16,673 nt of DNA. Source: Eubacterium sp. (GTDB taxonomy: Bacteria; Bacillota_A; Clostridia; Lachnospirales; Lachnospiraceae). The stretch's first letter is position 1; every line of letters begins with the position of its first letter. Below are positions 5,972 through 13,968 of the stretch, one piece after another. The stretch spans positions 1 through 16,673 of the forward strand of contig JAILEL010000245.1 in NCBI GenBank assembly GCA_024687845.1. Direction: 5' to 3'. The notes beneath the pieces were generated by a model that saw only the letters and a program-made list of their open reading frames with translations, ran no database searches and was not told the DNA's origin. Made by a program: the position numbers and the translations under genes.

Positions 5972-6415
5972 ATGGAACAGGAAAAAATATATATAATGTA
6001 CCATACTGACAAAATAGATAAGATCAATTATGACATAGAGAAAAAGGGCGACTGGATTGATCTTAGAGCCGCCGAGGAATATCATTTAAAGCAAGGGGAC
6101 TTTCAGCTGATTAACCTTGGTATCTCAGTAAGAATACCTGAAGGCTATGAACTGATTATCGCCCCTCGTTCTTCTACCTTTAAAAATTTTGGTGTTCTAC
6201 AGACAAATGGCATTGGTATCGTAGATAATTCTTATAATACCTCAAAAGATATTTTAATGATGCCAGTTCTTGCGATGCGTGATACAGTAATTCATGTGAA
6301 TGACCGTATCTGCCAGTTCCGGATTCAGCGTAACCAGCCTCAGATTACATTTGAAGAAGTTGAAATACTTGAAGGTAATTCCAGAGGCGGATTCGGAAGT
6401 ACAGGAATCCAGTAG
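5972..6415 (+). CDS. dut: dUTP diphosphatase
   Basis: A 147-residue homotrimeric-type dUTPase, which hydrolyses dUTP to dUMP and pyrophosphate, keeping uracil out of DNA and feeding dTMP synthesis. All five family motifs are seen: I, WIDLRAAE (Asp30); II, APRSST (64-69); III, NGIGIVDNSY with the catalytic Asp85; IV, NDRICQFRI (110-118); V, SRGGFGSTG (137-145), the mobile C-terminal lid. Motif III is extended by NTSKDILMMPV where many bacterial enzymes have a short turn. The ATG at 5972 has AAGGA (5958-5962) at good spacing; the upstream frame from 5909 adds residues outside the family. It is convergent with the DUF4250 gene, with four bases between stop codons. Confidence 0.92.
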   Translation: MEQEKIYIMYHTDKIDKINYDIEKKGDWIDLRAAEEYHLKQGDFQLINLGISVRIPEGYELIIAPRSSTFKNFGVLQTNGIGIVDNSYNTSKDILMMPVLAMRDTVIHVNDRICQFRIQRNQPQITFEEVEILEGNSRGGFGSTGIQ

Positions 6416-6419
6416 TAGT

Positions 6420-6596
6420 TTACATAAATTTATTTAATTCTTCATTATATCTGTAGCCCAGAGCTTCCAGCTTCTGGGTTATTTCATTTTTATCTGCTCC
6501 AAGGCTGCTGCATAGTTCCTCAAGCGAACTGTAATTATCCCGAAGCTGGGTATTGATATAGCTATATAAAATGTTTGGATCTTTTGGTATATTCAT
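6420..6596 (-). CDS. DUF4250-type small protein
   Basis: A 58-residue protein, MNIPKDPNILYSYINTQL at the N-terminus and a tail ending LNKFM. The pattern PKDPxxLYSYINTQLRDxYxSLEELC...LGYRYNEELNKF fits the small clostridial family known as DUF4250; this is recognised from memory of the family, not by search. The N-terminal motif and predicted helices suggest a small helix-turn-helix-like fold, but no function is known to me. AAGGAG (6604-6609) lies seven bases before the ATG. It follows the SbcC/YhaN-like gene by 50 bp on the same strand, so it is probably the last gene of that operon. It is short and easily missed in automatic annotation. Confidence 0.85.
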   Translation of the reverse strand: MNIPKDPNILYSYINTQLRDNYSSLEELCSSLGADKNEITQKLEALGYRYNEELNKFM

Positions 6597-6646
6597 ATTT
6601 TGTCTCCTTATATCACTTTCTGATTAACTTTGCTAATATTTTGCTT

Positions 6647-8968
6647 TTAAATATATCTGCTTTCATGACAGGTCATATATATTATCTGATATTTTGAGCT
6701 TATCTGGTTAATAAGCTTCCTTGCCCCTTCCAAATGAGCCTCGTCCATTCCTGAAAATGGATCATCCAGTATCACGAAAGGCTTTTCTTTCTCATACATA
6801 GTATCAAGAAGGGCAAGTCGCATGCAGATTCCGATAGCATTTCCGTAGCCCTCACTCTGAGCTATAATGTCATGAAATGCGCCTTCTTCTTTTCGATAAA
6901 GATTCACATTGGCATCTATTCTGAACTCGTCTTCATCCCCACATAGAATGCTATAATATCGGTCAAAGGAATCCTTGATTGGTCTCATATATTTTGCTAT
7001 AAACTGCTCCTTAGCTTCCTTCAGCAGTTCCTGAGTCTGTTTTACAATATTATATCTGGCAAACATTTCCTCATATTCATCACTGAGCTTATCGAGTTTT
7101 TCCTTCTCCTCCGATAGTTCGTCCAGCTCTTCATAAGCTACTTCCAGTTCACGATTGTATCTGCTAAGTAATTCCTGCTGTTCTGATATTTTTTCTGAAT
7201 AGTTCTCCGGAATAGAAGTGTTTTCTTTAACAAATGAGATATTAACATTTTTAAGCTCAGGATTCTCCTTCAGATATTTTTTCAATCGATTCTCGGCATT
7301 CTGAACTTCGGTAACTTCAGTTTCGTAAGCATCGATTTTCCGTGACAGGTCCGATAGTTTTCTTCTTACTTCGTTCATAGGTAATGTATCTGATTCTGTC
7401 ACTATTTCAAGTCTTTCAAGTAAATCTTTAAGCTTTACCAGGACTTCTGAAAGTCTTGTATCCAGCCGGCTAAGTTCTTCTTCCTTCGTAGCTTCATTTC
7501 TGTCAATATCCTGCAGTTCCTTCACCTTACTTCGAATATCATATAGCATACTCTCCGCATCCAGTCTTGAATATGTAACTCCTAAGCGGAGCATAAACGC
7601 CTTTACATCAGCTTCCGTCTCTTTTATTGAAGAATTATTGGCCCGGATATTCTGCTTATATCTCTCTATCTGTGCATATCCCGCTGTTTCACTATTCTGA
7701 CCTCTTTTCCTATCGGCTCCTCTTATATTTGCTGCAAGACTGCAGATACCAACAATTCCTGCCACGGCGCCTAATATGATCAGCATTCTTCTTCCTGTAA
7801 AAATAGCCCCACAGATCAAGACAGCACTTATAAAAAATGATATCCACATGATAAGAATAAATGTGCTTCCATCTTCACTTGCAGTCTCAATTAGTGTTTC
7901 CAGCATTTCATTCTTTTTTATAAGGCTTTGCACTGTATTACATTTTTCTATTATACAATCCATCTCTGACAGTTCTGGAACATTTCCGGCAAATAATGCT
8001 TCAAGGCTCTTCTTTCTATCAATTGCCCAGCTATCAGTCGAACTGGATTTCCGCCTTACAAGCTCCGAATACTCATCCAGATAAGCTTCTGCCTTCTCAA
8101 TCTCCTGTGCTGAGGGTATCTCCTCCGGAAGGCTTTCCAGTCTTTTATCCAAAATAAGCTTTCTCTGGCGCACTTCCTCCTCCAGATGAGTAAGAGTCTG
8201 TCTTCTAACCTTTATCTTTTCCTCATTCACAGCCTGTTTCTGCATTTTTACAAAATGCTCCTGCTGACTACGCAGCTTACTGATTTCCTTTTTAATAACG
8301 TCACGGGATTGCTTCAGCTCTTCAATATGCTTAGTCACTGCAGGAATGTTTCTCAGATTCTGGGTAAGTTCATTTATCTCTGTTTTAAGCTTATACAGTT
8401 CTCCCGTTTTCTTCGTAGGTGAATAAGCATTAAGGTAGTTCGTCATCTTCTTATCTGCTGCATCATAATTCTCCAGGTCTCCCGACTGTCCCAGTGAACT
8501 CACCTTTGCACCTATGACACTGTTGATTCCCCTATAAAATGCACCTTTTTCTCCAACGAAACAGGTTCTTCTGAAGGATTCGCTATCAACACCAAACAAA
8601 GTCTCGCCAGGATTTTCTCCCAGATCATCTGATTCGAGAAGAGTCTCAGCATCAAGGAGCTTGTAGGTCATATCTTTATCTTTTCCGGCAAGATTTCTTT
8701 CTATCTTATAGGTTTTCTCTCCAGCCTCAAATGTTATCTCTCCGCCAAAAAACTGGCCATTCCAAGGCTGAAAACGGATTCTGTCATTTTCCGAATACTC
8801 CTTCTTCCTACCACCTTCAAGGCCATAAAACATAACCCTGATGAATTCAGCAAGGGTAGATTTGCCCCATCCATTCTCACGCCGGATTACATTTATGCCA
8901 TTGCTGAAGTCCATATCAATATCTGAAAGTCCACCAAAGTTCTCAATATGAAGGCTGATCAGTCTCAT
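6647..8968 (-). CDS. SbcC/YhaN-like AAA ATPase with central membrane hairpin
   Basis: A 773-residue SMC/Rad50-type ATPase. The N-terminal half-site has Walker A NGWGKST (32-38); coiled coils run at about 190-280 and 430-660; the C-terminal half-site has SEGYGN (705-710) in the place of the signature motif, Walker B FVILDDPF (about 731-738) and an H-loop histidine (TCHES, His768). Between the two coils, residues about 370-413 form two hydrophobic segments split by TGRR, predicted as a membrane hairpin where Rad50 proteins have a zinc hook. This layout is like Bacillus YhaN. It should pair with the upstream nuclease in DNA end processing, perhaps at the membrane. Its ATG overlaps the nuclease stop by four bases, implying translational coupling. 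The first glycine of the P-loop is Arg30, and Asp736 replaces the usual catalytic Glu. Confidence 0.88.
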   Translation of the reverse strand: MRLISLHIENFGGLSDIDMDFSNGINVIRRENGWGKSTLAEFIRVMFYGLEGGRKKEYSENDRIRFQPWNGQFFGGEITFEAGEKTYKIERNLAGKDKDMTYKLLDAETLLESDDLGENPGETLFGVDSESFRRTCFVGEKGAFYRGINSVIGAKVSSLGQSGDLENYDAADKKMTNYLNAYSPTKKTGELYKLKTEINELTQNLRNIPAVTKHIEELKQSRDVIKKEISKLRSQQEHFVKMQKQAVNEEKIKVRRQTLTHLEEEVRQRKLILDKRLESLPEEIPSAQEIEKAEAYLDEYSELVRRKSSSTDSWAIDRKKSLEALFAGNVPELSEMDCIIEKCNTVQSLIKKNEMLETLIETASEDGSTFILIMWISFFISAVLICGAIFTGRRMLIILGAVAGIVGICSLAANIRGADRKRGQNSETAGYAQIERYKQNIRANNSSIKETEADVKAFMLRLGVTYSRLDAESMLYDIRSKVKELQDIDRNEATKEEELSRLDTRLSEVLVKLKDLLERLEIVTESDTLPMNEVRRKLSDLSRKIDAYETEVTEVQNAENRLKKYLKENPELKNVNISFVKENTSIPENYSEKISEQQELLSRYNRELEVAYEELDELSEEKEKLDKLSDEYEEMFARYNIVKQTQELLKEAKEQFIAKYMRPIKDSFDRYYSILCGDEDEFRIDANVNLYRKEEGAFHDIIAQSEGYGNAIGICMRLALLDTMYEKEKPFVILDDPFSGMDEAHLEGARKLINQISSKYQIIYMTCHESRYI

Positions 8969-10101
8969 AGTGCGACCTCCTCTCCAGCCAGAAGTTCAAT
9001 TCCGGTTCTCGTAATAAGAGCTGCACTCTCTTCATCCAGAAGGCCCTGTTTTTGTTTGGAATCTATAAGCCTGACAAATTCTCCTCTGAGAGACATGTCC
9101 AGCATAAAGCTGTCATAATCGATGAACGGACGAGTCTTGTCTACCACCTTAATATGGAAGAAATCCCCTTCAAGAGCTTTCTCTATAAATGAAATATCTA
9201 TATCAGCATCCGAACGGATTCGCCCCATAATCTCAACTCTTAACATGTCATCCGAAGTTATTTCAAGATCTTCTGCCTGTCTTTTGACGTTTCTAATAAT
9301 TGATGATGAATCGTTTGCTGAATCAATCTCTATCCTATATATTGTTCGTCTTGCAAATGGAACAAACTTAACCTTCATACCCGGCTTTCCGTCTACCTCA
9401 TTAGTTACCTGAAGCAGATTAAAACCGCGTGGACCACACTCATCATATCCCCGCCCCTCAAGGCAGCCAGAATAGGAATATATTCCTCTTATATCCAGCC
9501 TCTCAATCTTGGGTTCATGAATATGTCCCAGTGCCATGTAGTCAATACCACGGTTTCTATATTCTCTCAGAGGAATTACCTCTGCATCCTTTTTTGCAGC
9601 AGTTTCTATCTCTTGTCCATGAAGAACAACAATGTTGAATCTGCTATGGTCAAGTGTAAGTGATGAAACCAGTCTGGAATTATTCTGGGCAGTCATTTCT
9701 GCCCCTGATATAATTACACTTACGCCATCCTTAGATGTAAATTCATAACTGGTCCATTCATCAGAAAACATTTTCAGATTTTCCGGAAGAACTCCATTTT
9801 TCTGCACCAAGGCTTCAACAAAACCATCTGCATCATGATTTCCTCTCAGATAGAAAAATGTAATCTGAGGATTCTGCTGAATAGCATCTCTCACTGCATC
9901 CCGTGCTGTTGCTGAAATACGGCGCACATCAAAAAGGTCGCCTGCTATAATAACAGCATCGACCTCATTTTCAGCTGCAAAGTTAATGGCAGCCTTAAAA
10001 GTCAGAAGAATTTCATTTCTACGTTCCCTTGCTCTTTTTTCATCCAGATATCTGGTAAGTCTGGAATCAAGATGTACATCTGCCATATGTAGGATCTTCA
10101 T
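8965..10101 (-). CDS. SbcD/YhaO-like DNA exonuclease
   Basis: A 378-residue Mre11/SbcD-type metallophosphoesterase and the expected partner of the overlapping SbcC/YhaN-like ATPase. Phosphoesterase motifs are in order: DVHLDS (Asp8, His10), GDLFD (Gly54-Asp55), GNHD (Asn88, His89, Asp90), VLHG (His161) and GHIH (His193, His195). By family it would cut DNA ends or hairpins with manganese, driven by the ATPase. The C-terminal part (about 260-378) would be the capping and ATPase-binding region. I chose the ATG at 10101 because AAAGGAG (10113-10119) precedes it and MKILHMADVH is the conserved N-terminus; the upstream ATG at 10131 has no ribosome binding site. I see no clear promoter; the leader carries a short tandem repeat. 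Confidence 0.92.
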   Translation of the reverse strand: MKILHMADVHLDSRLTRYLDEKRARERRNEILLTFKAAINFAAENEVDAVIIAGDLFDVRRISATARDAVRDAIQQNPQITFFYLRGNHDADGFVEALVQKNGVLPENLKMFSDEWTSYEFTSKDGVSVIISGAEMTAQNNSRLVSSLTLDHSRFNIVVLHGQEIETAAKKDAEVIPLREYRNRGIDYMALGHIHEPKIERLDIRGIYSYSGCLEGRGYDECGPRGFNLLQVTNEVDGKPGMKVKFVPFARRTIYRIEIDSANDSSSIIRNVKRQAEDLEITSDDMLRVEIMGRIRSDADIDISFIEKALEGDFFHIKVVDKTRPFIDYDSFMLDMSLRGEFVRLIDSKQKQGLLDEESAALITRTGIELLAGEEVAL

Positions 10102-10135
10102 TAAAGCATTAGCTCCTTTCGATGTAAGCATCAGC

Positions 10136-10180
10136 GTTAGTTTGCTAGTTTGCTAGTTTGTTTGCCTGTTTGCTTGTTAG
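10136..10180. repeat. Short tandem repeat (about 8-bp units) in the nuclease leader
   Basis: About five units built on TTTGCTAG occur in a row: TTTGCTAG, TTTGCTAG, TTTG, TTTGCCTG, TTTGCTTG, with TTAG at both edges. It lies between the calcium ATPase terminator and the SbcD-like gene, in the presumed 5' leader or promoter of the latter, so a change in unit number would alter spacing there. Confidence 0.75.
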
Positions 10181-10185
10181 CATAC

Positions 10186-10229
10186 AAAAAGCACTATCAC
10201 ACATTCTAACATTAAACATGTGATAGTGC
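10186..10229 (-). terminator. Terminator of the calcium ATPase gene
   Basis: A perfect 11-bp stem: GCACTATCACA (10191-10201) with TGTGATAGTGC (10219-10229), loop 17 nt, and AAAAA at 10186-10190, which reads as TTTTT after the stem on the minus strand. It begins 15 bases past the ATPase stop codon. Confidence 0.88.
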
Positions 10230-10243
10230 CATGAAATTATTTC

Positions 10244-12898
10244 TTATGACTGTTTTACAATAGCTTTTCTGATAAGATCTATAGGTATCATAGTGAATGC
10301 AAGAGCAATTACTATGAGCCATCCAACTATTCCAAATGGAGTACAGCTGAACATATTACCAATCCATTTAAATGGAGCAAGCGGAATTAATGCTGCATTT
10401 ACAATCAGACACTGAACTCCTGCTATAGTAAACCAAACCTTTATAAATCCAGGATTATCCTTTAATCCCTTAAATATACCGAATCCATTGTCTCTGACAT
10501 TGAAGCCATTAAATAAGGAACTAAGTATGAACAGAACAAAATATGCAGTATGGAGCTTTTCTTCACCACCAAGTAACTGCTCAAAGATTGGTGCCTTAAG
10601 GAAAATAAAGCTTACGATAGACAACCAAGCTGCCATACATAATATCTGACCTGCCATTGCTTTGCTAATGATGCTCTCATCTCTTCTGATAGGCTTCTGC
10701 TTCATGTAAAGCTCTAAGGCCGGTTCATTTCCAAGCATGATAGCTCCAAGACTATCCATAACGAGGTTAACAAAGAGCAGATGTGTTACCTTAAGTGGCT
10801 CCTCAACTCCAAAGAATGGGCTTAGTGCACTAACTACAACGGCTGCTACATTTATTACTAACTGGAATTTACAGAATTTCAATATGTTTCTATAAATTGT
10901 TCTACCATAGAGTATTGCATCCTTTATGGATCTGAAGTTATCATCTATGATTACAATCTCACCGGCTTCCTTTGCAGCTTCGGTTCCGCTACCCATAGCA
11001 AATCCTACGTCTGCACGTTTTAATGCAGGTGAATCGTTAACACCATCACCAGTCATACCAACTACCAGATTCATTTCCTGACAGATTTTAACCATTCTTG
11101 ATTTATCTGTTGGTAATGCTCTTGCAATAACTCTGATGTCCTTAACAATTGCCTTAACTTCTTCATCAGACATCTTATTTAATTCTGCTGATGTAAGTAC
11201 TCTGTCTGTATCACTCTTGATGAGGCCTGCATCCTTTGCAATAGCCTGAGCTGTTTCAAGTCTGTCACCGGTAATCATTACTACCTGAACTCCAGCTTCC
11301 TGAACCTCTGCTATAGCCTGCTTAGCTTCAGGTCTTACATCATCTCTGATTGCAACAAAACCAATTATTACTACATCTTCATTTATAGAATCCTCTGTAA
11401 AGCTGCTGTTTGAATAACCAAATGCAAGAACTCGCATAGCTCTTGAAGCATACTCATTGATCTTAGCATTTACAACATCTAAATTCAGTGGAGCTTCATT
11501 TCCATATGAATCAAGTCCCTTTGAAGCTTTATCCAGGAATCTTTCCGGTGCACCCTTGTAAAATACCTGATTTAGTTCTGTAATTTCAGCCTGACTGAAC
11601 TTATTCTTTGAGTTGAATCCCTGAGACTGTCCAATTGTATAACCTGAACTATTCAGCGCAAGGAATGATTCTTCTCCTAAGAATCTCATCATAGCCTGAT
11701 CTGTTGCATTTCCTCCAACTACTCTGTGATTTCCATCAAACATTGATGAAGTATTCTTACCAATTGCCAGATCAACCAGATTCTTAATATTTCCATGATT
11801 CTTTATCTGATCTAAAGGAATCGACTCACCATCTGTTGTAAAGAATTCTACAACTTCAAGACTTCCCTTAGTAATTGTTCCTGTTTTATCACTGAAAAGA
11901 ATATTTAATGATCCAGCTGTTTCTATACCAACTGCTTTTCTAACTAATACGTTATGGTCAAGCATTCTGCTGGTGTTCTGCATAAGAACCAGCGAAATCA
12001 TAAGTGGAAGTCCCTCAGGAACAGCACATACGACAATAATGATTGCCAGAGAAGCTGCCTCTAAAACCTGCTTTAATATTGGAGCCCATCCCTGTGCAAA
12101 AAATGCTGAAAAACCACCTGCACGGAAAATGAAATATGCTATATAAAAAAGCACAATTACTATAGCTGATACATAACCAAATACAGATATCTGATTTGCC
12201 AGTTTAGCCAGCTTAACTTTTAAAGGCGAATCAGGTTCTTCTTCCTGCATTTCTTCGGCCATTTTACCCATCATGGTCTTTACGCCGACTTTTCTTACAT
12301 CAAGAATTCCTTCACCATCGAATACAACTGCTCCTCTGAATAATGAAGAATCATCAACAAAAGAATCACCTGTAATCTCTTCTGGGAATACTGCATCATC
12401 ACTGGTTGCAACCTTGCTACACTCCTCAGCCTCACCATTAAGTACTGAGTTGTCAACTCGAAGGTCACCATCTACAAGAATACCATCAGCAGGTATTTTA
12501 TCTCCAGACTGAAGAATAATCTTGTCACCAACAACAACATCATCAATTTCAATTACAGAAACCTCACCGTTTCTGCAAACCTTACATGTATCCTTCTTTG
12601 TGCTGTCCTTTAATTCTCTGTACTTGGTATCACTGGCAACGCCAGTTTTTGCAGTAACAAATGCAACTATAAGAATAGCAACTACTGTTCCAATTGGTTC
12701 ATAGATTTCCGCCTGACCCATAAAGAACATAACTACCATGATCACAACAATGACAAGAAGAATCTTTATCATTGGATCACCAAATGTCTCCTTAAACTCC
12801 GCCCAGAAGGTGGTAGGCTCCGAATCAGGTATAGAATTATCACCATATTTTTCACGCGAAGCTTTTACTTCATTTTCATTTAACCCTGTGTACTTCAT
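10244..12898 (-). CDS. PMCA-type calcium-transporting P-type ATPase
   Basis: An 884-residue P2-type cation pump, predicted to export Ca2+ using ATP. In order: cation-ATPase N-terminal region (1-45); transmembrane helices 1-2 (about 45-85); actuator domain with GDKIPADG; helices 3-4 with the ion-site motif PEGLP (about 294-298); phosphorylation motif SDKTGT (Asp337); nucleotide-domain motif KGAPE (about 448); TGD and the hinge motif MTGDGVNDSPALKRADVGFAMG; helices 5-6 with QLVIN (Asn683) and NLVMD (Asn711, Asp715); and a C-terminal helical bundle to the end. Helix 5 lacks the second acidic residue of SERCA, as in PMCA pumps, which suggests one ion per cycle. The usual TGES loop reads NGEA (154-157), keeping the Glu. 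I chose ATG 12898, with GGAG (12905-12908) before it, over TTG at 12910. Confidence 0.93.
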   Translation of the reverse strand: MKYTGLNENEVKASREKYGDNSIPDSEPTTFWAEFKETFGDPMIKILLVIVVIMVVMFFMGQAEIYEPIGTVVAILIVAFVTAKTGVASDTKYRELKDSTKKDTCKVCRNGEVSVIEIDDVVVGDKIILQSGDKIPADGILVDGDLRVDNSVLNGEAEECSKVATSDDAVFPEEITGDSFVDDSSLFRGAVVFDGEGILDVRKVGVKTMMGKMAEEMQEEEPDSPLKVKLAKLANQISVFGYVSAIVIVLFYIAYFIFRAGGFSAFFAQGWAPILKQVLEAASLAIIIVVCAVPEGLPLMISLVLMQNTSRMLDHNVLVRKAVGIETAGSLNILFSDKTGTITKGSLEVVEFFTTDGESIPLDQIKNHGNIKNLVDLAIGKNTSSMFDGNHRVVGGNATDQAMMRFLGEESFLALNSSGYTIGQSQGFNSKNKFSQAEITELNQVFYKGAPERFLDKASKGLDSYGNEAPLNLDVVNAKINEYASRAMRVLAFGYSNSSFTEDSINEDVVIIGFVAIRDDVRPEAKQAIAEVQEAGVQVVMITGDRLETAQAIAKDAGLIKSDTDRVLTSAELNKMSDEEVKAIVKDIRVIARALPTDKSRMVKICQEMNLVVGMTGDGVNDSPALKRADVGFAMGSGTEAAKEAGEIVIIDDNFRSIKDAILYGRTIYRNILKFCKFQLVINVAAVVVSALSPFFGVEEPLKVTHLLFVNLVMDSLGAIMLGNEPALELYMKQKPIRRDESIISKAMAGQILCMAAWLSIVSFIFLKAPIFEQLLGGEEKLHTAYFVLFILSSLFNGFNVRDNGFGIFKGLKDNPGFIKVWFTIAGVQCLIVNAALIPLAPFKWIGNMFSCTPFGIVGWLIVIALAFTMIPIDLIRKAIVKQS

Positions 12899-12954
12899 AT
12901 TTCTCTCCAACCATCCATTTTTTTAATTTACTTGTTTATAGGTTCCTGAAGCTC

Positions 12955-12986
12955 ATGTCATAAGTACCTTTGATACCACATGACAT
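12955..12986. promoter_or_regulatory. Inverted repeat at the predicted start of the calcium ATPase transcript
   Basis: ATGTCAT (12955-12961) and ATGACAT (12980-12986) form a perfect 7-bp dyad 18 bp apart, placed just after the -10 box at 12994-12999 on the minus strand. It could be an operator for a dimeric repressor at the +1 site, or a 5'-end hairpin in the leader. Confidence 0.5.
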
Positions 12987-12993
12987 ACGGATT

Positions 12994-13022
12994 AGTATAT
13001 CAATTGGCAAGATGCTTGTCAA
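12994..13022 (-). promoter_or_regulatory. Strong promoter of the calcium ATPase gene
   Basis: On the minus strand TTGACA (13022-13017), exactly 17 bp, then TATACT (12999-12994), nearly perfect sigma-A consensus, 17 bp after the deoC stop codon. A dyad TTGGCAAG-ATG-CTTGTCAA (13004-13022, one non-matching pair) overlaps the -35 box. The leader is about 88 nt. Confidence 0.85.
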
Positions 13023-13038
13023 CGATACAGTTTTTATG

Positions 13039-13707
13039 TCATTCCCCCAGAAGCTCAGGATTATTCTTTACAATCTTCACTATTCTGCTTGTTCCAAGAC
13101 GACTTGCACCGAGCTCAATAAACTTCTCTGCATCTTCTAAGGAAGATATACCACCAGCTGCTTTGATTTTAACCGTTGGAGCCACATGCTCTGCAAAGAG
13201 CTTCACATCATCAAAGGTTGCCCCTGCAGTAGAAAAGCCTGTTGATGTTTTTATATAGTCAGCTCCAGACTCAGAAACGATCTCGCACATCTTTATCTTC
13301 TCCTCCTCAGTCAGCAGGCAGGTTTCGATAATTACCTTCAGAATATGTGAGCCGCAGGCCTCTTTTATAGCTTTAATCTCATTCAGCACATAATCATATT
13401 CCTTTGCACGCAGCATTCCGATATTGATGACCATGTCAATCTCATCAGCGCCCTTTTCAAGCGCATCTTTTGTTTCAAAAACCTTAGAATCTGTCGTCAT
13501 ATTTCCATTTGGAAATCCTATAACAGTACAAATCTTTACTTCGCCATTCAGATATTCCTTCGCCGGCTTTACATAGCATGGTGGAATGCAGATTGATGCA
13601 GTATGATATTTCTTTGCATCATCACATATCACTTTTATCTCCTCCCATGTAGCAGGCTGAAGAAGCAGCGTATGATCACATATTTCCAGTATCTTTTTAA
13701 TATCCAT
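13039..13707 (-). CDS. deoC: Deoxyribose-phosphate aldolase
   Basis: A 222-residue class I aldolase that splits 2-deoxyribose-5-phosphate into glyceraldehyde-3-phosphate and acetaldehyde in deoxynucleoside catabolism. The Schiff-base lysine is Lys153 in YIKTSTGF; the proton-relay residues are Asp91 ([11 protein letters not shown]) and Lys182 (KIKAAGGI); the phosphate-binding region ASRLGTSR is near residue 201. Length is normal for bacterial DeoC. AAGGAG (13714-13719) lies six bases before the ATG. It is divergent from the aminotransferase gene and is not next to other nucleoside-catabolism genes. I see no terminator between it and the calcium ATPase, so read-through is possible in addition to that gene's own promoter. 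Confidence 0.96.
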   Translation of the reverse strand: MDIKKILEICDHTLLLQPATWEEIKVICDDAKKYHTASICIPPCYVKPAKEYLNGEVKICTVIGFPNGNMTTDSKVFETKDALEKGADEIDMVINIGMLRAKEYDYVLNEIKAIKEACGSHILKVIIETCLLTEEEKIKMCEIVSESGADYIKTSTGFSTAGATFDDVKLFAEHVAPTVKIKAAGGISSLEDAEKFIELGASRLGTSRIVKIVKNNPELLGE

Positions 13708-13774
13708 TTTTATCTCCTTCCATATTTTGAAATCTTAGTCAGTAGCAGCAATGTATGCACCTGTCACATATAGC

Positions 13775-13816
13775 GTAAATAGCAACAATAGTTTATCATA
13801 ATTACGGAATAGTAAC
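13775..13816 (+). repeat. Two tandem copies of the AATAGTAAC intergenic motif
   Basis: GTAAATAGCAAC (13775-13786), followed by AATAG, and CGGAATAGTAAC (13805-13816), followed by AATAA, are same-orientation copies about 30 bp apart, roughly three helical turns, in the divergent deoC/aminotransferase region. They point toward the aminotransferase. The second copy is about 48 bp before its proposed -35 box. Confidence 0.55.
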
Positions 13817-13864
13817 AATAAAGACTTACCAGTAGCTGCCTACCGTTCGAGGTTAACTTTTTCC

Positions 13865-13893
13865 TTGTATTCTACCATCGAATAATCTATAAT
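13865..13893 (+). promoter_or_regulatory. Promoter of the aminotransferase-malQ unit
   Basis: TTGTAT (13865-13870), exactly 17 bp, then TATAAT (13888-13893). The -10 box is perfect. The leader to the ATG is about 70 nt. Confidence 0.7.
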
Positions 13894-13910
13894 GTTGTAC
13901 GTGTGTGTAC

Positions 13911-13935
13911 CATTTGCCCAGTGCTATAGCAAATG
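13911..13935 (+). other. Leader hairpin upstream of the aminotransferase
   Basis: CATTTGC (13911-13917) and GCAAATG (13929-13935) form a perfect 7-bp stem with an 11-nt loop in the predicted leader, about 20 bases before the ribosome binding site. No T run follows, so it is not a terminator; it may only stabilise the transcript. Confidence 0.4.
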
Positions 13936-13968
13936 AATCACATCAATCCTTTTCATGGAGGTTTTATT

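Noticed and set aside
6456..6477. CCCAGA/TCTGGG hairpin as a terminator of the DUF4250 gene
   Set aside because: It lies within the coding sequence well before the stop codon, with no T run on the minus strand; it is best explained as coding sequence.
7776..8422. Plus-strand frames over the SbcC/YhaN-like gene
   Set aside because: They are antisense shadows rich in Leu, Ser and Phe with no supporting start signals.
13892..13936. A 14-codon leader peptide before the aminotransferase
   Set aside because: Its ATG overlaps the -10 box, so it would not be in the transcript, and it has no ribosome binding site.
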